A DNA stretch of 64,000 nt from Rapana venosa (Eukaryota; Mollusca; Gastropoda; Neogastropoda; Muricidae). Below the pieces are notes generated by a model. It was given only the letters and a program-made list of their open reading frames with translations, did not search any database and was not told the DNA's origin. The DNA lies in assembly GCA_028751875.1 (NCBI GenBank), contig CM054134.1, positions 66,078,219 through 66,142,218 of the forward strand, given 5' to 3'. The translations under genes and the position numbers were made by a program. Below, in pieces: positions 1-9,759 of this stretch (the stretch's first letter is position 1; every line of letters begins with the position of its first letter).

Positions 1-690
1 TAACGCCCCCAAAAAGATTGACCCCACCATCTGGGGAAATTTCCCGGGGGAAATTTGGGTTTTCAACTTCCCCCAAAAAAAAATCCCCAAACCCCTATTT
101 AACCCCCCTATAAAAGTAAAATTTTTTGATGCCGTTCTTTCCCTTTAAAAACCAAACCCTTTTAAAAAAATAAAAAGTCATTCCCCCTTTTCAAAAAACT
201 TCTAAGGCCTAGTTCAAACAAAATTTTCCCAAAACCCAAACACACCCTCCTGAAATTTCCAGAAAGGGGAAACCCTTTTGGGGAAGTACGAAAAAAACAA
301 CAAATTTTCCTTGCGTAGAGAAAAGCTTTATCTACATTGACAATTAAAAGTATTTTCAACTTTTAATTTAATCTGTTCCACAAAAAATGGCAAAAAACTT
401 CTTAATTAGAGCAAAGGGCACCCCCCAATAGCATCCTTTTCCGGGGGAAAATTTTTTTGGCTTTTGACGGGGAAAAATAATGTAATCTTTGAAAAAAAAG
501 GGGTCAAAATCATTAACAAAAGGAAAAGTTTTTGGGGGAAACCCAAAAAAACGAAAGAGAGAATGAAATTTACAAAGGGGTCCATTTTCTAGCTTTGGGA
601 AAAAAACCCTTTACATTGTAGCTTTGAAATTTAAACCCTTTAAAACTTTTTTAAATTATTTAAACCCTGCAACTAACCGAGTTGCTGGAC
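1..690 (-). pseudogene. LINE-A ORF2 endonuclease fragment, left copy
   Basis: This is the minus-strand counterpart of 18961-19623, the N-terminal endonuclease (EEP, APE-like) domain of LINE-A ORF2. In retrotransposition such a domain nicks the target DNA. No reading frame survives here. Runs of C, G, T and A replace mixed sequence found in the right copy, so most of the frameshifts probably reflect poor consensus. The ORF2 start lies near the right-hand end. The element continues beyond the left edge of the window. Confidence 0.7.
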
Positions 691-2180
691 TTTTTTCTTG
701 CATTTTTACGTATCCGTTCCACATCAAGTACAAATTTTTTTAAGCCACTTCATTGGGTATTTTGGGGCCCGGCGGTCCCTATGTAAATGGGCATTGGGTC
801 CCAATTTTTTTCCTGCCAACGAACCATGGGAATTTTTTTGTCTCAAGCCTTTTACTGTTTTTGTCTTGCACCCTTTTTTGAATTAGTCAACGATGCTGTT
901 TTTGACTAGTTATCTTTCAGACGTTTTTGCCCCTTTGACTACTGAGGGCCCGTACTAGAGATAAACAAAATCCCCTTTTTAAAGAATTTTTCGCACAGAG
1001 GGACCCCTTGGGGTTTGTCTTTTGTTTTCCTGTTTTGGCCCCGCCCATTAAAAATTTGAGTCACTGCTCCCGATCCCGGGAGTTGGTCCCGTATTCATTT
1101 CTTGGCCTTTTAGGGCTCCTGGTCAAAATTGGTTTTTTCTCCTTTTTTCGTTTACATGTTCCCTGTCCTTTTTTTATGTTTTTTTGTACTTTGTTGAGTT
1201 CACTTTTTGGGCATCTTTCTTGTTCTTTTCATTTTTCCGAGAATCTCAACATGAAACCCCAACAAAAGCCCAACAGGGGCGTCAATATCTCTTCCCTCTC
1301 GTCTGAAAATCTGAAAAAATTATCCGAACTCTTTACTGAAAAACCTCCCCCCGTTTAAAACTGCTCAATTTTCACTGTCTTTACTTTCAACCAGGGGCTT
1401 TCCCAAAGTTCAATGTACAAAAAACTTTAAATGCATTTTTGTCCCCCCAGAACAGAGTAAACCCGTCATCCCCTTTTCCATCAGGTTAGTCCTTCATTGT
1501 CATGGTTTGGCAAAGTCACTGGGGATCATCAGCGTCACGGGCTGACATTTTGTCGACCCGGATCTCTCCCCCTTGTTTCCCCCCAGCTGGGCTTCCCCGC
1601 CCCCCCCTTTAAATTCTGAACAGACGTCTTTTAGGGAAATGGGTTCCCCCCTGGTTTTTTTTTAAAAATGACCACCCCTCTGTGGGCTTTTTGGTGTAAA
1701 AACGTAGGGGCCCTTTCCCAAAACCCTTTTTTGCTTCACTGTTTTACGGATTCCAAGAAACCCCTGGGGATGTGGATGTTCTCCTTTCCTCTGGATAGGG
1801 GTGTTTTCCTTTTTCCCTTTTCCCTTGGGGGCGTTTTTCCCATCTGTCATTCCATCCCTTTCCCTGTTCTCTCCCGCTATTTTTTAGTAGCCTTTTTAAT
1901 GGCCTCCTCTCCCTGTTGCCAAAGGGGGTCAGCGGTGGCGATGAATTTATGACTTTAACTTTTTATAATTTCCCGTCACAACCATTTTTAAGCGTTCAGG
2001 ACCTTTCCCGACATCGGGAAACCTGCCCCTTTGGGTTTGGGGGCCATTCTGGGTTTCCCCTAAACCCTTCTTGACATAGGCCCCTTTTTACGTGCAGGGT
2101 TTTTTGTCTTTCCAAAGGGCTGGGCTTTTTCTCTGGCCCCGGGGTTTTTTGTGGCCAGTCCTCCACATGCCCTTTATCCT
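1..2180. other. low-fidelity consensus block
   Basis: Alignment by eye to 18961-21010 shows differences concentrated as homopolymer expansions and replacement of mixed bases by runs (ccccc, ggggg, ttttt). The next ~1 kb of the same duplicate is nearly identical to its partner. An abrupt switch of this kind inside one element is what unpolished long-read consensus looks like. It is not a normal mutational spectrum. Confidence 0.7.
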
Positions 2181-2906
2181 TTTGGGTGTAGTGCCATTCA
2201 GTGCTATACCTGGATGAAGCAGCTGGTTGTCTGTCCCTGACTTGCAGCTTTCCATTTCGTATGTAGGCTATTTTGCTCTGCCCTCTGTGGAAATCAACCA
2301 TGTCCTGTTGTCGAGTGGTGAGGTCAGAGGTCACCCGTATACCGCGTCTCCTCAGGCTGTCTCTCAAATCTCCATCACCCAGCACCGCCATCTTGTCCAT
2401 CCACCGATAGAACTGGACAAGGATGGGACGAGGGTCACTTGAACGTGGTCTCTGCCTCCCTATCCGGAAAGCTCTGGCAATGTCTTTTTCACTCCAGCCA
2501 GAGCACTGGCTATGGTCATTCAGCAGGTCAACAACCATTTGAGTGGTGGCATATTCATCCTCCTACTGCTGTTCCTCCACATTCATGATCTTGACACTGC
2601 AAGCTTTCAGGTTCTGCTCTGTGGCTTCCAGTCTTCTCTCTACTTGATCCAGTCTGTCCATGATACTTCCTTTGTCTTCTTTCATTTTTTTTAGTTCTTC
2701 ACTGTTGTGGATCACCATTTCCTCCAGATGAGCAATCTTTGAGAGGAAACGTGAGAAACTATCCTCAATGGGAGCAGAATCTCTCATCCATGTTTTGTTT
2801 TCATTGCTGCAGAGTGAAGGGCAAAGCCCTGCTGCATCTGTGCCAAGCGCCAGTCAATCATCTGCAGTAAACTGGCTGGATGGGGTGCGTAAGTATTCTC
2901 AGACAT
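700..2906 (-). pseudogene. LINE-A ORF1 (coiled coil + RNA-binding-like domain), left copy
   Basis: ORF1 of LINE-A would coat the element RNA. From the putative start at 2906 there is a coiled-coil segment (2563-2787, heptad-rich, including SIMDRLDQVERRLEAT). An in-frame TAG follows at 2563-2565, then a domain resembling L1-type ORF1 RNA-binding domains (residues such as DIARAFRIGRQRP, PILVQFYRW and RRRGIRVTSDL, 1996-2538). The TAG is identical in the right copy (21395-21397). Around the PILVQF motif this copy keeps the frame, whereas the right copy has an extra base near 21236. The C-terminal half is lost in low-fidelity sequence. Confidence 0.75.
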
Positions 2907-2936
2907 TTTCCAGGCGCCTGTGGTACACTTTGCTGT

Positions 2937-3418
2937 AAACAGTTTACAAACAGGCACTTGTCCTAGTGTTTAACAATGTCAACACACAGACTTGATGCAA
3001 ATGTGAGCTAGTATTTAAGAACTTTTGATAATCTTTTCAAATGCCTGTGTATTTACCTTCTCAACAGAGTTCACATTTCAAACTAGTATGTAACCTTCAC
3101 CTACCCCAACACTTGTGATTTTTCTCCAGTTGGTCACTGCAAAGTGAGTTTTGAGCTTGAGGGCAAAATCTGGACTTGAATTGTTGTCCCAATGAAAACA
3201 AACTTGAAGGTCTTTCTTAGTTTCTTATATTATTAGTAAAATACTAATTTTGACTAATCCACTGACCTTTGCGATTGACTGTTCACGTATTCAGCTAGGC
3301 ACACACCTTATGTACAATTCTGCAAATTATTGCATGGACTACTGCACTCAAACTGGTACAGTTTTGCAAAAAAGTGAAGAGCAATTTAACACGTCCACTT
3401 CACTCAGTCTCCCCTGTC

Positions 3419-3420
<2 letters not shown>
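2937..3420. other. non-coding 5' flank of LINE-A, shared with 21770-22252
   Basis: AT-moderate sequence without a convincing ORF. It matches 21770-22252 with very few differences. It may be the LINE-A 5' UTR or host flanking DNA. I cannot place the 5' boundary of the element exactly. Confidence 0.6.

Positions 3421-3495
<75 letters not shown>
3421..3495. repeat. (GA)n microsatellite
   Basis: A pure GA dinucleotide array. It abuts an inverted SINE-1 tail on its right. The equivalent array in the right copy lies at 22253-22340 and carries interruptions. Confidence 0.95.
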
Positions 3496-3497
<2 letters not shown>

Positions 3498-3501
3498 ATG
3501 A

Positions 3502-3568
3502 CAAATTCTTTTATTTCGAGGATAATGAATAAGCACCCATGTGCTTTTTTACATCCAGTCCCCGCCCT
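3502..3568 (-). mobile_element. SINE-1 3' tail fragment
   Basis: It contains the SINE-1 end signature in reverse orientation: CTTTTATTTCGAGGATAATG, then AAGCAC and a T-run leading into ACATCCAGTCCCCG. Full copies with a tRNA-like head lie at 58054-58400 and 59386-59750. Only the 3' ~65 bp are present here. Confidence 0.8.
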
Positions 3569-3654
3569 TAAGGATATATATGATAATAAAATAAAATAAA
3601 GCCCATAGCAATACACTTACACAGCTTACGGAAAACATATCTACACAAAAATCC

Positions 3655-3839
3655 CCACAAAAATCACCGAAGAGAGAGAGAAAGAAAAAAAAGTAGCAAC
3701 AAGTAAGAAAGAAAGCAGAACAGAAAACACAGAAACAACCGAAAAAATAGCAAGAACCAAGAGCAAAACAAAAACGGCAACAACAAGGGGGGAGGAACAA
3801 CCCAATAGTCCCCCCTAAAAAAAGTAAAACAACCCCAAA
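3655..3839. repeat. A/AG-rich low-complexity stretch before the gap
   Basis: Purine-rich, AAAC/AAAG-like simple sequence. It is duplicated at 22495-22690 with small indels and ends at the N gap. Confidence 0.75.
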
Positions 3840-4339
3840 NNNNNNNNNNNNNNNNNNNNNNNNNNNNNNNNNNNNNNNNNNNNNNNNNNNNNNNNNNNNN
3901 NNNNNNNNNNNNNNNNNNNNNNNNNNNNNNNNNNNNNNNNNNNNNNNNNNNNNNNNNNNNNNNNNNNNNNNNNNNNNNNNNNNNNNNNNNNNNNNNNNNN
4001 NNNNNNNNNNNNNNNNNNNNNNNNNNNNNNNNNNNNNNNNNNNNNNNNNNNNNNNNNNNNNNNNNNNNNNNNNNNNNNNNNNNNNNNNNNNNNNNNNNNN
4101 NNNNNNNNNNNNNNNNNNNNNNNNNNNNNNNNNNNNNNNNNNNNNNNNNNNNNNNNNNNNNNNNNNNNNNNNNNNNNNNNNNNNNNNNNNNNNNNNNNNN
4201 NNNNNNNNNNNNNNNNNNNNNNNNNNNNNNNNNNNNNNNNNNNNNNNNNNNNNNNNNNNNNNNNNNNNNNNNNNNNNNNNNNNNNNNNNNNNNNNNNNNN
4301 NNNNNNNNNNNNNNNNNNNNNNNNNNNNNNNNNNNNNNN
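3840..4339. other. assembly gap (500 N)
   Basis: Exactly 500 N, a conventional placeholder size. By comparison with the right-hand copy, roughly the interval equivalent to 22690-25460 is missing here. Confidence 1.
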
Positions 4340-4737
4340 TTTAAAAAAATTTTAATGTTTTTTGTCAACTTATTCCCTGTCGTTTTGGGGGTTGTTAGCA
4401 CCATTTTTGTTTGGGGACATTCACCCCTACTTTCCAGTCACGGGGATATAACCGTTTAATACTAAATTAAAAACTTTCCCGCATTTTATTTGTGTTATGT
4501 GTGATTGATTGATGTAGTAGAATGTCTTTTGAAATAGTCTTTGGAATTTTTATCCCTACAAATGTATTTGTTTTTTGGGTAAATTTTTATAATATACTCT
4601 CCATCGGTTCTCTTAAATTTTGAAGACTTTGCAAAGGGTTTTGTCTTTCTGTATATTTATACTAAATCATGTGAAATGATCAGAGTATTCCATTAAATCT
4701 CAATTTTTATGCTTCCCTCTTTCTAAATGATTTTAAA
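4340..4737 (-). pseudogene. LINE-B ORF2 reverse-transcriptase fragment, left copy
   Basis: It matches 25460-25620 and then 26310-26585 of the right copy in the same order. It therefore covers the start of the reverse transcriptase and part of the linker after the endonuclease, with ~690 bp deleted in between. No open frame persists. The sequence contains inflated homopolymers. Confidence 0.65.
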
Positions 4738-4739
4738 TT

Positions 4740-5650
4740 TTTCTTCTTCTTTCATTTGCCGGGTGCCTTTCGGACACAGAGTCTGCTGCAAAGGGGGGAG
4801 GCTTGATGTTTGACAGGTCTGGGCTCAAGGGTGCACCCACGGAGTCCCCTTTCCACGTCCTTGGTCCCCCTCTGGTTTTCCACCCGTTGTATTTGGGGTG
4901 TATGCCTGTAGGTGGTTTGGGTTTGGGCGGCATTCTTGAGGTGCCAAACCACCTGTCCTTTGTTGTTCGAAAAGGGGAGAATTGGTGTTACCCAAACCAT
5001 GCTCTGATCCCCTCTTTCTTGATCTTGTCAGTCGGTCTTGTTACAGTTTTTCTGGGCAGCCATTTACATTGGGCCCTTTTCTCTCTGGGGCTTTTTTTGG
5101 GGCCCCATGTCTGACAGGTATTGAGTGTTTGGGAAAGAAGGTGCTCATTGGGGGTGCTGGAATGTTTTGAAGGGGGCGAGTTGGTACTGACTCGTTCGCT
5201 TTCTGGATTTTTTCATTCCTGTCCAATTTTCCATCTTCATGAAGAGGCTGCCAAAGGGATTTAAATTCTTTGGTCTGTTTCAGCTGGGTGCCTTTATGTT
5301 GATGTCCCTTTCCTGGATTTCTGCGACAACATAATTTCTTTTTTGGTGATACTGATCTTCATGTCATACCTCTCGCAGCTTGTTTTGGGTTTGTCTTGTG
5401 TTCTTGAAGAGTGCTTTGTTGGGATTCAAAAGGGAGTCGTCAGCAACAATAGTTCTTTCAGGGCCTAAAGACTGGGTTGGTTTCCTTTGTAATCTGACCC
5501 ATGGATCACGAAGAGAAGGGGGGGGAGAGACGCACCCTTCCCCTGACCCCTGATGAAACCCGGGGGAACCAATCAGATGTTCACGGCTGTGGGCCCTGCG
5601 CTCATACGTTGGCATAGATTGCTCTGATTTTATCAAGCAACTGCCCCCTT
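4740..5650 (-). pseudogene. LINE-G reverse transcriptase C-terminal half
   Basis: The minus-strand translation across several frames gives, in order, an RT segment with a VADD box (5436-5447; FADD is usual), an NPNKALFKNT-type helix, KISITK, a YLGSLF-like segment, the QLAPL/MSTF region, and a C-terminal KNAAQTQ...PTYR stretch. It ends in residues like DSVSERHPA. This order is typical of RTE-type ORF2 C-termini. At least three frameshifts are needed to read through, so no protein is made. Confidence rests on motif order, not on an intact frame. Confidence 0.65.
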
Positions 5651-5659
5651 TGTCGTTCT

Positions 5660-6872
5660 GCTCCAGGTCTTCCAGAGCTGTATCTGTTTAAACCTTTTAA
5701 CCCCCTTTTTTTTCAAAATAGTTCAGGCTTGGTTTAAACTGTCTTTTACCAGGGTTCAGGAAAAACCGGCCCCCCTTTTCCAAAACCAAGGGTTCCAGGG
5801 GTTTTTTCCCCCGGGGGGAAAAATTTTTTATAATTTTCCCTTCAAAATTTAAAACCCCAGGGGTGCAGTTTTTTTTTTTTCCAAATTGGAAATATTAATT
5901 TTCATCCCGGACCCTTTTCCCCCATTTTTTTAAAATTGGGGACCATTTAAACCCCCCCCCTCCCCGCAAAACTTTTTAAAAATTTTTTCGGCTGCCCCTT
6001 TAAATTTGGGGGCCAAGCTTTTTTTTTTCAGCCAATTTGGGGCTTAACCTTTTTAAGGGTAGAAAAAATCTGGGAATTGTACTTTCCAAGGGTTTTTAAA
6101 AATCAAAAAACTTCCCATGTTTCCCCCCTTTCCGTCCAGTCCCTTATTTTTCTTACACGTTTATTTAAAGTTCTTTTTTCGTTTCCCCTTTTAAAAATTT
6201 TTGGGGGTTCGAAAATTTCACTTCTTCTTCCAAAAACCCCAAGATTTTCTTTGGGGGGGTTTCCTGTTTTTTGGCTTTTTGGATTTTGTACTTTTTTTTT
6301 CTTTTGCGGTTTGACCCAAAAAGTTTTTTTTTGTGGGTTCCCTTTTTTGCCCCAAGCTTCTTCCTTTTTTTTTCCCACATTTTCTTGGTTTTCCCTTCCC
6401 AAAAATTTTTAAAAGAGTGGCTTAATCCCGTTTCCATGGAGGGGGTTTGTTTAAAGGCAAGTTTCCCCTTTAAAATTTTTTTTTTTCTTTTTTTTTGGGG
6501 GGTTACTTTTTTTTCCCAGCAGTTGTTATTTCCTTTTCTGGTAGGAAAAAAAATAAGGTGGGTATTTAATATTAAAAAAGGGGGTTTTTTTTCAAAGGGA
6601 ATTTTAAAAAAAAAAAAATTTTTTAAATTTTATCTTTCCCTTTTCCCCCGGGGGGGGCCCTTTAAAAATTTTTTCGCAGCCCAATTTTCCCCCCTTTCCC
6701 CCCCCTTTTGCCAATTTCCCCCCCCCCCCGAGGCCCCCTTTTTTCCCAAACTCTCCAATTCCCAACCCCCCCCCTTTTGGGGGCTTTCCCAAAACCAAAA
6801 ATCCCCCCCCCCTTTCGCCCCCCGGGGCTTCCCGGTTTATAAATTTTTCTTTCTTTCACCAAAAACCTACAC

Positions 6873-6910
<38 letters not shown>

Positions 6911-7260
6911 CCCCACTGCAATAAAAATTTATTTAACAGTTTTAGGGTTCCCATTGTACCATTAAATTTTAGGTCTAGGTTGGAAAAGGGTTGGTGATGA
7001 CAGACATCTTTTCAATAGTTCCGCACGGGTTCCCGGAATTCCCCGGTGTTTTTTTGGCATGGGGGCCCAAAGATGTTTTGTCAGGGGTTTTGCCCACCCG
7101 AGGTGGAAACCCACCAAACGTCCCCCCAACGTCGCCCCCCCCGCGAACCTCCAACCCCAAAGGCTTTGCACACACTCACCACAGGCACAGGAGTGTATGG
7201 GAAACCAATTGGGGGTACCATGAGACCAAGAACGGGGACCACCGAATCAGGGGAAATTTT
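5660..7260. other. uninterpretable low-fidelity block inside LINE-G
   Basis: Long alternating homopolymers (runs of C, G, T and A, many longer than 8) and a ~28-base T run near 6880-6910. ORFs here are rich in Phe/Lys/Pro/Gly simply because of composition. The reverse-transcriptase N-terminal half of LINE-G should lie here but cannot be recognised. The 6960-7260 part may belong to another repeat; I cannot identify it. Confidence 0.6.
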
Positions 7261-7264
7261 TTTT

Positions 7265-7604
7265 TAATTGCTGATGACAATGACAATGAGGAGACGTAAT
7301 TTGCTCTGGGGAATGAATTTTTTGAGAACTTGACAGGGTTGTACTTACGCTACTATCATAATAAATCCCGCGTCAACCGGGCCCGGGAGATACAGACCCC
7401 TGCAGTGTTGGTCAGGATTTGACAACACTCTCAAACCGATCCTTTTAATGGATGAAGCTCGACTGGTGGTCCCAGTCTTCCCACTGAGCCCTCAGCACAC
7501 TCACTCTGGGTAGGAGCCGGCCGGAGTCCGAAAAATCCCTATGACTCTTATGGGATTCGAACCCGCGACCTTCCAGTCCGTAACCCAAGGCGCTAACCAC
7601 TGCG
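7265..7604 (-). mobile_element. SINE-3, tRNA-derived, inserted in the LINE-G endonuclease
   Basis: On the minus strand a tRNA-like head reads TGGTTAGCGCCTTGG (A-box-like, plus positions 7589-7604). About 30 bases on is a B box, GGTTCGAATCC (plus 7552-7562). The body runs down to ~7265, where T/A-rich sequence follows. The head starts directly after the LINE-G codons for MSTEHIS, so it interrupts the endonuclease ORF. The extreme 5' bases of the tRNA head are missing. The body does not show the TTCGGATGAGAC core of SINE-1 and SINE-2. Confidence 0.65.
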
Positions 7605-7860
7605 ATATGTGTTCTGTACTCATGAGATTCTTTGCTATGTCTGGGTGTAGGATGAATCCTACACCATGCGTTGCTCTCTGGTCTTTCCTGACTCCACTCC
7701 AGATGAGAACAAAGTTTGAATGGATTTCTTTCGTTCCTTCTCCTTTCTTCCTAGTGTCTGAAATTCCCATGATGGAGATCTTTTTTTTGGTCATGAATTC
7801 CACAATTTCTGGTTCCTTGTTTGTTAGGCCGCAGATGTTCCATGTTCCAATGTAGTCACT
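7604..7860 (-). pseudogene. LINE-G endonuclease N-terminal fragment
   Basis: From the 5' side the minus strand encodes the EEP opening motif (GTWNICGLTNKEPE), the KKKISIMGISDTRKKGEG segment with a catalytic-region Asp/Thr pair in place of the usual E-T, and the segment containing HGVGFILHP. It stops at the SINE-3 insertion point. EEP endonucleases of LINEs nick the target strand to prime reverse transcription. About 200 bp of 5' UTR lie upstream (7870-8067). The frame is open for ~65 codons before the SINE. Confidence 0.75.
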
Positions 7861-8221
7861 ATTCCTATCTGATGTCCGTTTCCATTGCGAGGTCGTTTTC
7901 CGTTGGTATCCCTCCGTTTGTATCTCTTTTCAGTTTTCTTAGTCGTTGAGAAATTCACTGCCGGCTTGCTAGGCCAGTCACAGCTTCACCAGAGCCCCGT
8001 TAGCCAGCTTGACCTGTTTCCGTTTCCCACGACGTGGACGAGGGGTTGGACTTTGGGAAACAAAGACATGATTTTGAACAAATGAAATAATTCACAACAC
8101 TATAACCTTGAGGTTGAAAGCATGTAAATCTACCCTGTAAATCTCCTAATGTTCGGCCATTTAATATATACAATTGATTGTCTGTACAAATATAAGCTAA
8201 TCGTCTACTCTATCCACTGAG

Positions 8222-8512
8222 CTGGCAGGTCCACAGGAACCCCTTCTCACCATCAAGAAGAAAAAGCTGACATGGTTCGGCCACGTCACCCGCCACAACA
8301 CCTGCCAAAAACAGTACTGCAGGGAACACTCGAAAGTGGCAGAAAGAGGGGAAGACAGAACAAGTCATGGATGGAAACATCAGAGAATGGATCAGGATGA
8401 ATGACTCGGCACTACTGCGCAGAGCCGAGGCGAGATGGATGGAGGAGGCTTACCCGGCATCGTCTTTTCGTGTCTCCTCCACGACCGCCAAGTTACGGGA
8501 CTGATGATGTGA
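8222..8512 (+). mobile_element. 5'-truncated 3' end of a LINE-F-family element
   Basis: About 290 bp encoding the C-terminus of a LINE-F-type ORF2. Motifs include KKKLTWFGHVTRHN, a SWMD...REW region and a SPPRPP-like end, then a short (GAT)n-like tail. It matches the minus-strand LINE-F 3' end at 14560-14860. ATCCACTGAGC (8212-8222) and ATCCATTGAGC (8512-8522) flank it, an 11-bp target-site duplication with one mismatch. The undisturbed target is visible in the right LINE-B copy near 26740. 5' truncation is usual for LINE insertions. Confidence 0.85.
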
Positions 8513-8522
8513 TCCATTGAGC

Positions 8523-8930
8523 ACCTTTGATAGCAAAGGTCTATTCATTTTCTTCAGGTAAATTTAATAATTTTAAAATACCAAAAAGATCATCTTCTGA
8601 CGGGTTCAGATTCCGGCACAGAAACTACTTTTTAGAAAAATTTTAAGTTTCAAATTTCCAATTAAGAATTTTCCAATGAAGAAAATTTGGGGTGGTATGC
8701 CTCCTTTGTACTTTTATATTGAAGGGTCGCACCTTTGATCATACAAAAACATTTGGGTAACCACTTTTCATAACTCCTTAAGAAATTAAATCACCTTGGG
8801 ACCTGCACTTAAACCCTTTTTTCCCTTTTCTTGAGAATGCAGCTATACCCGGAATTCATAAAAAGTTTTATCTTGGGGGTAAAAATTTTCCAAATACAAA
8901 TGTTTTAGTGTAGAAAAGTTGGCCCTTTAA
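8523..8930 (-). pseudogene. LINE-B ORF2 endonuclease fragment, left copy
   Basis: It is homologous to 26748-27150 of the right copy, the endonuclease part of ORF2. The sequence becomes low-fidelity after ~8640, so codons cannot be followed. A parallel match continues through the inter-ORF region to ~9240 (equivalent to ~27720). Confidence 0.55.
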
Positions 8931-9464
8931 CCCCAAAAAACTAACTTCCAAAAAATTCCATGAAAAATTATTTAAAAAGGAAGAACTTTTCAGGGTTAAT
9001 ACCAAATTGAAACATTTAAAATTATATTTTTCCTTTTAAACCAGATAAAGCCAAAAATTTTTTTGCAGGGTACCCAAAAAAATAAGGGCAACAAAAATTA
9101 ATTAAAATTTACTTATCCCAAAATAAATTAGCTCCCCCGTTATTCATATTTTTATTTTAATCAATTGACCCTACCCGTATGGAGATAAAATTTAAAAGTA
9201 GATAAATTTTTTCAAAAATTTCTGGGGCACTTCCTTGCAATATATTGCAGAAACGGTAGGGTTTGAAATTGGGGTTTTTGAATTTTGTTGTGGGTTTTTG
9301 TGTTGGGTGTATGTGGGTTTGGGTTTTGGGGTTTTTAAAAAGAACCCCAGGGGCTTTTTAATAACCATGAATTACGGCCTTTAAATTAAAAAACCTTGAA
9401 AAAGGGGAAAAAAAAAGATGGGGTTTTTTAAAGGATGTAGTTTCTAGTCATTTTCGAATCACAG

Positions 9465-9657
9465 TGTGCGCGCGTGTGTGTGTGTGAGTGTGGGTAGGTT
9501 GTGTATGTGTGTGCAAGTGTGTATATCTTGAGGGCAGATGCATGTATGTGGATTGGAAGGGGAGGAGGGGGGAGGAGTTGTTTTCTATCTGTATGTTTCT
9601 ATTATTTGTGTATATGTACGATATATATATATATAATATATATATTATATAAAATAT

Positions 9658-9689
<32 letters not shown>

Positions 9690-9715
9690 GTTGTGTGTGT
9701 GTGTGGTGTGTTGTG
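9465..9715. repeat. (TG)n and (AT)n microsatellites in the LINE-B inter-ORF region
   Basis: TG-rich sequence at 9465-9530, an AT-alternating tract at 9625-9690, and a further TG tract at 9690-9715. The right copy at 30610-30860 has related TG-rich text (both share a GGGTAGGTTG segment) but no AT tract. The arrays have therefore changed length since the copies separated. Confidence 0.8.
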
Positions 9716-9759
9716 TTTGTTATCTTATAATTGTATGTGCCAGTCTTTGATTACACATT

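Larger units (their letters stand above)
1..2936 (-). mobile_element. LINE-A, left copy (5' part, cut by window edge)
   Basis: This is a second copy of the 5' portion of the LINE at 12560-21790. Anchors show it: 11-30 is identical to 18961-18980, and 2191-2900 follows 21022-21730 almost base for base. On the minus strand it carries ORF1 and then the start of ORF2. The first ~2180 bases are riddled with inflated homopolymers compared with the right copy, while 2190-2936 is clean. The similarity continues past the 5' end of the element into flanking DNA as far as 3839, so this is a duplicated locus or an uncollapsed second haplotype rather than an independent insertion. Confidence 0.85.
4738..8067 (-). 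mobile_element. LINE-G, near full-length RTE-like LINE inserted in LINE-B
   Basis: A 3.3-kb minus-strand element with its 5' end near 8067. It has an endonuclease domain starting near 7855, a reverse-transcriptase C-terminal half (5650-4740) and a (GAA)n 3' tail (TTCTTCTTCTTTC on the plus strand at ~4740). ATGATTTTAAA at 4727-4737 and ATGATTTTGAA at 8068-8078 form a near-perfect target-site duplication. The right LINE-B copy reads straight through this site at 26583-26590. The length (~3.3 kb), short microsatellite-like tail and domain order fit RTE-type elements. The middle (5660-7260) is unreadable, low-fidelity sequence, and a SINE sits inside (7265-7604). Confidence 0.75.

Noticed and set aside
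3664..4404. ORF of 246 codons spanning N bases
   Set aside because: Most of it is the 500-N gap. The same applies to the long frames across 38501-39000.
6077..6924. Long ORFs on both strands, including one of 217 codons
   Set aside because: They lie in a homopolymer-inflated block. Residues are almost all Phe, Leu, Pro, Lys or Gly, and no domain is visible.
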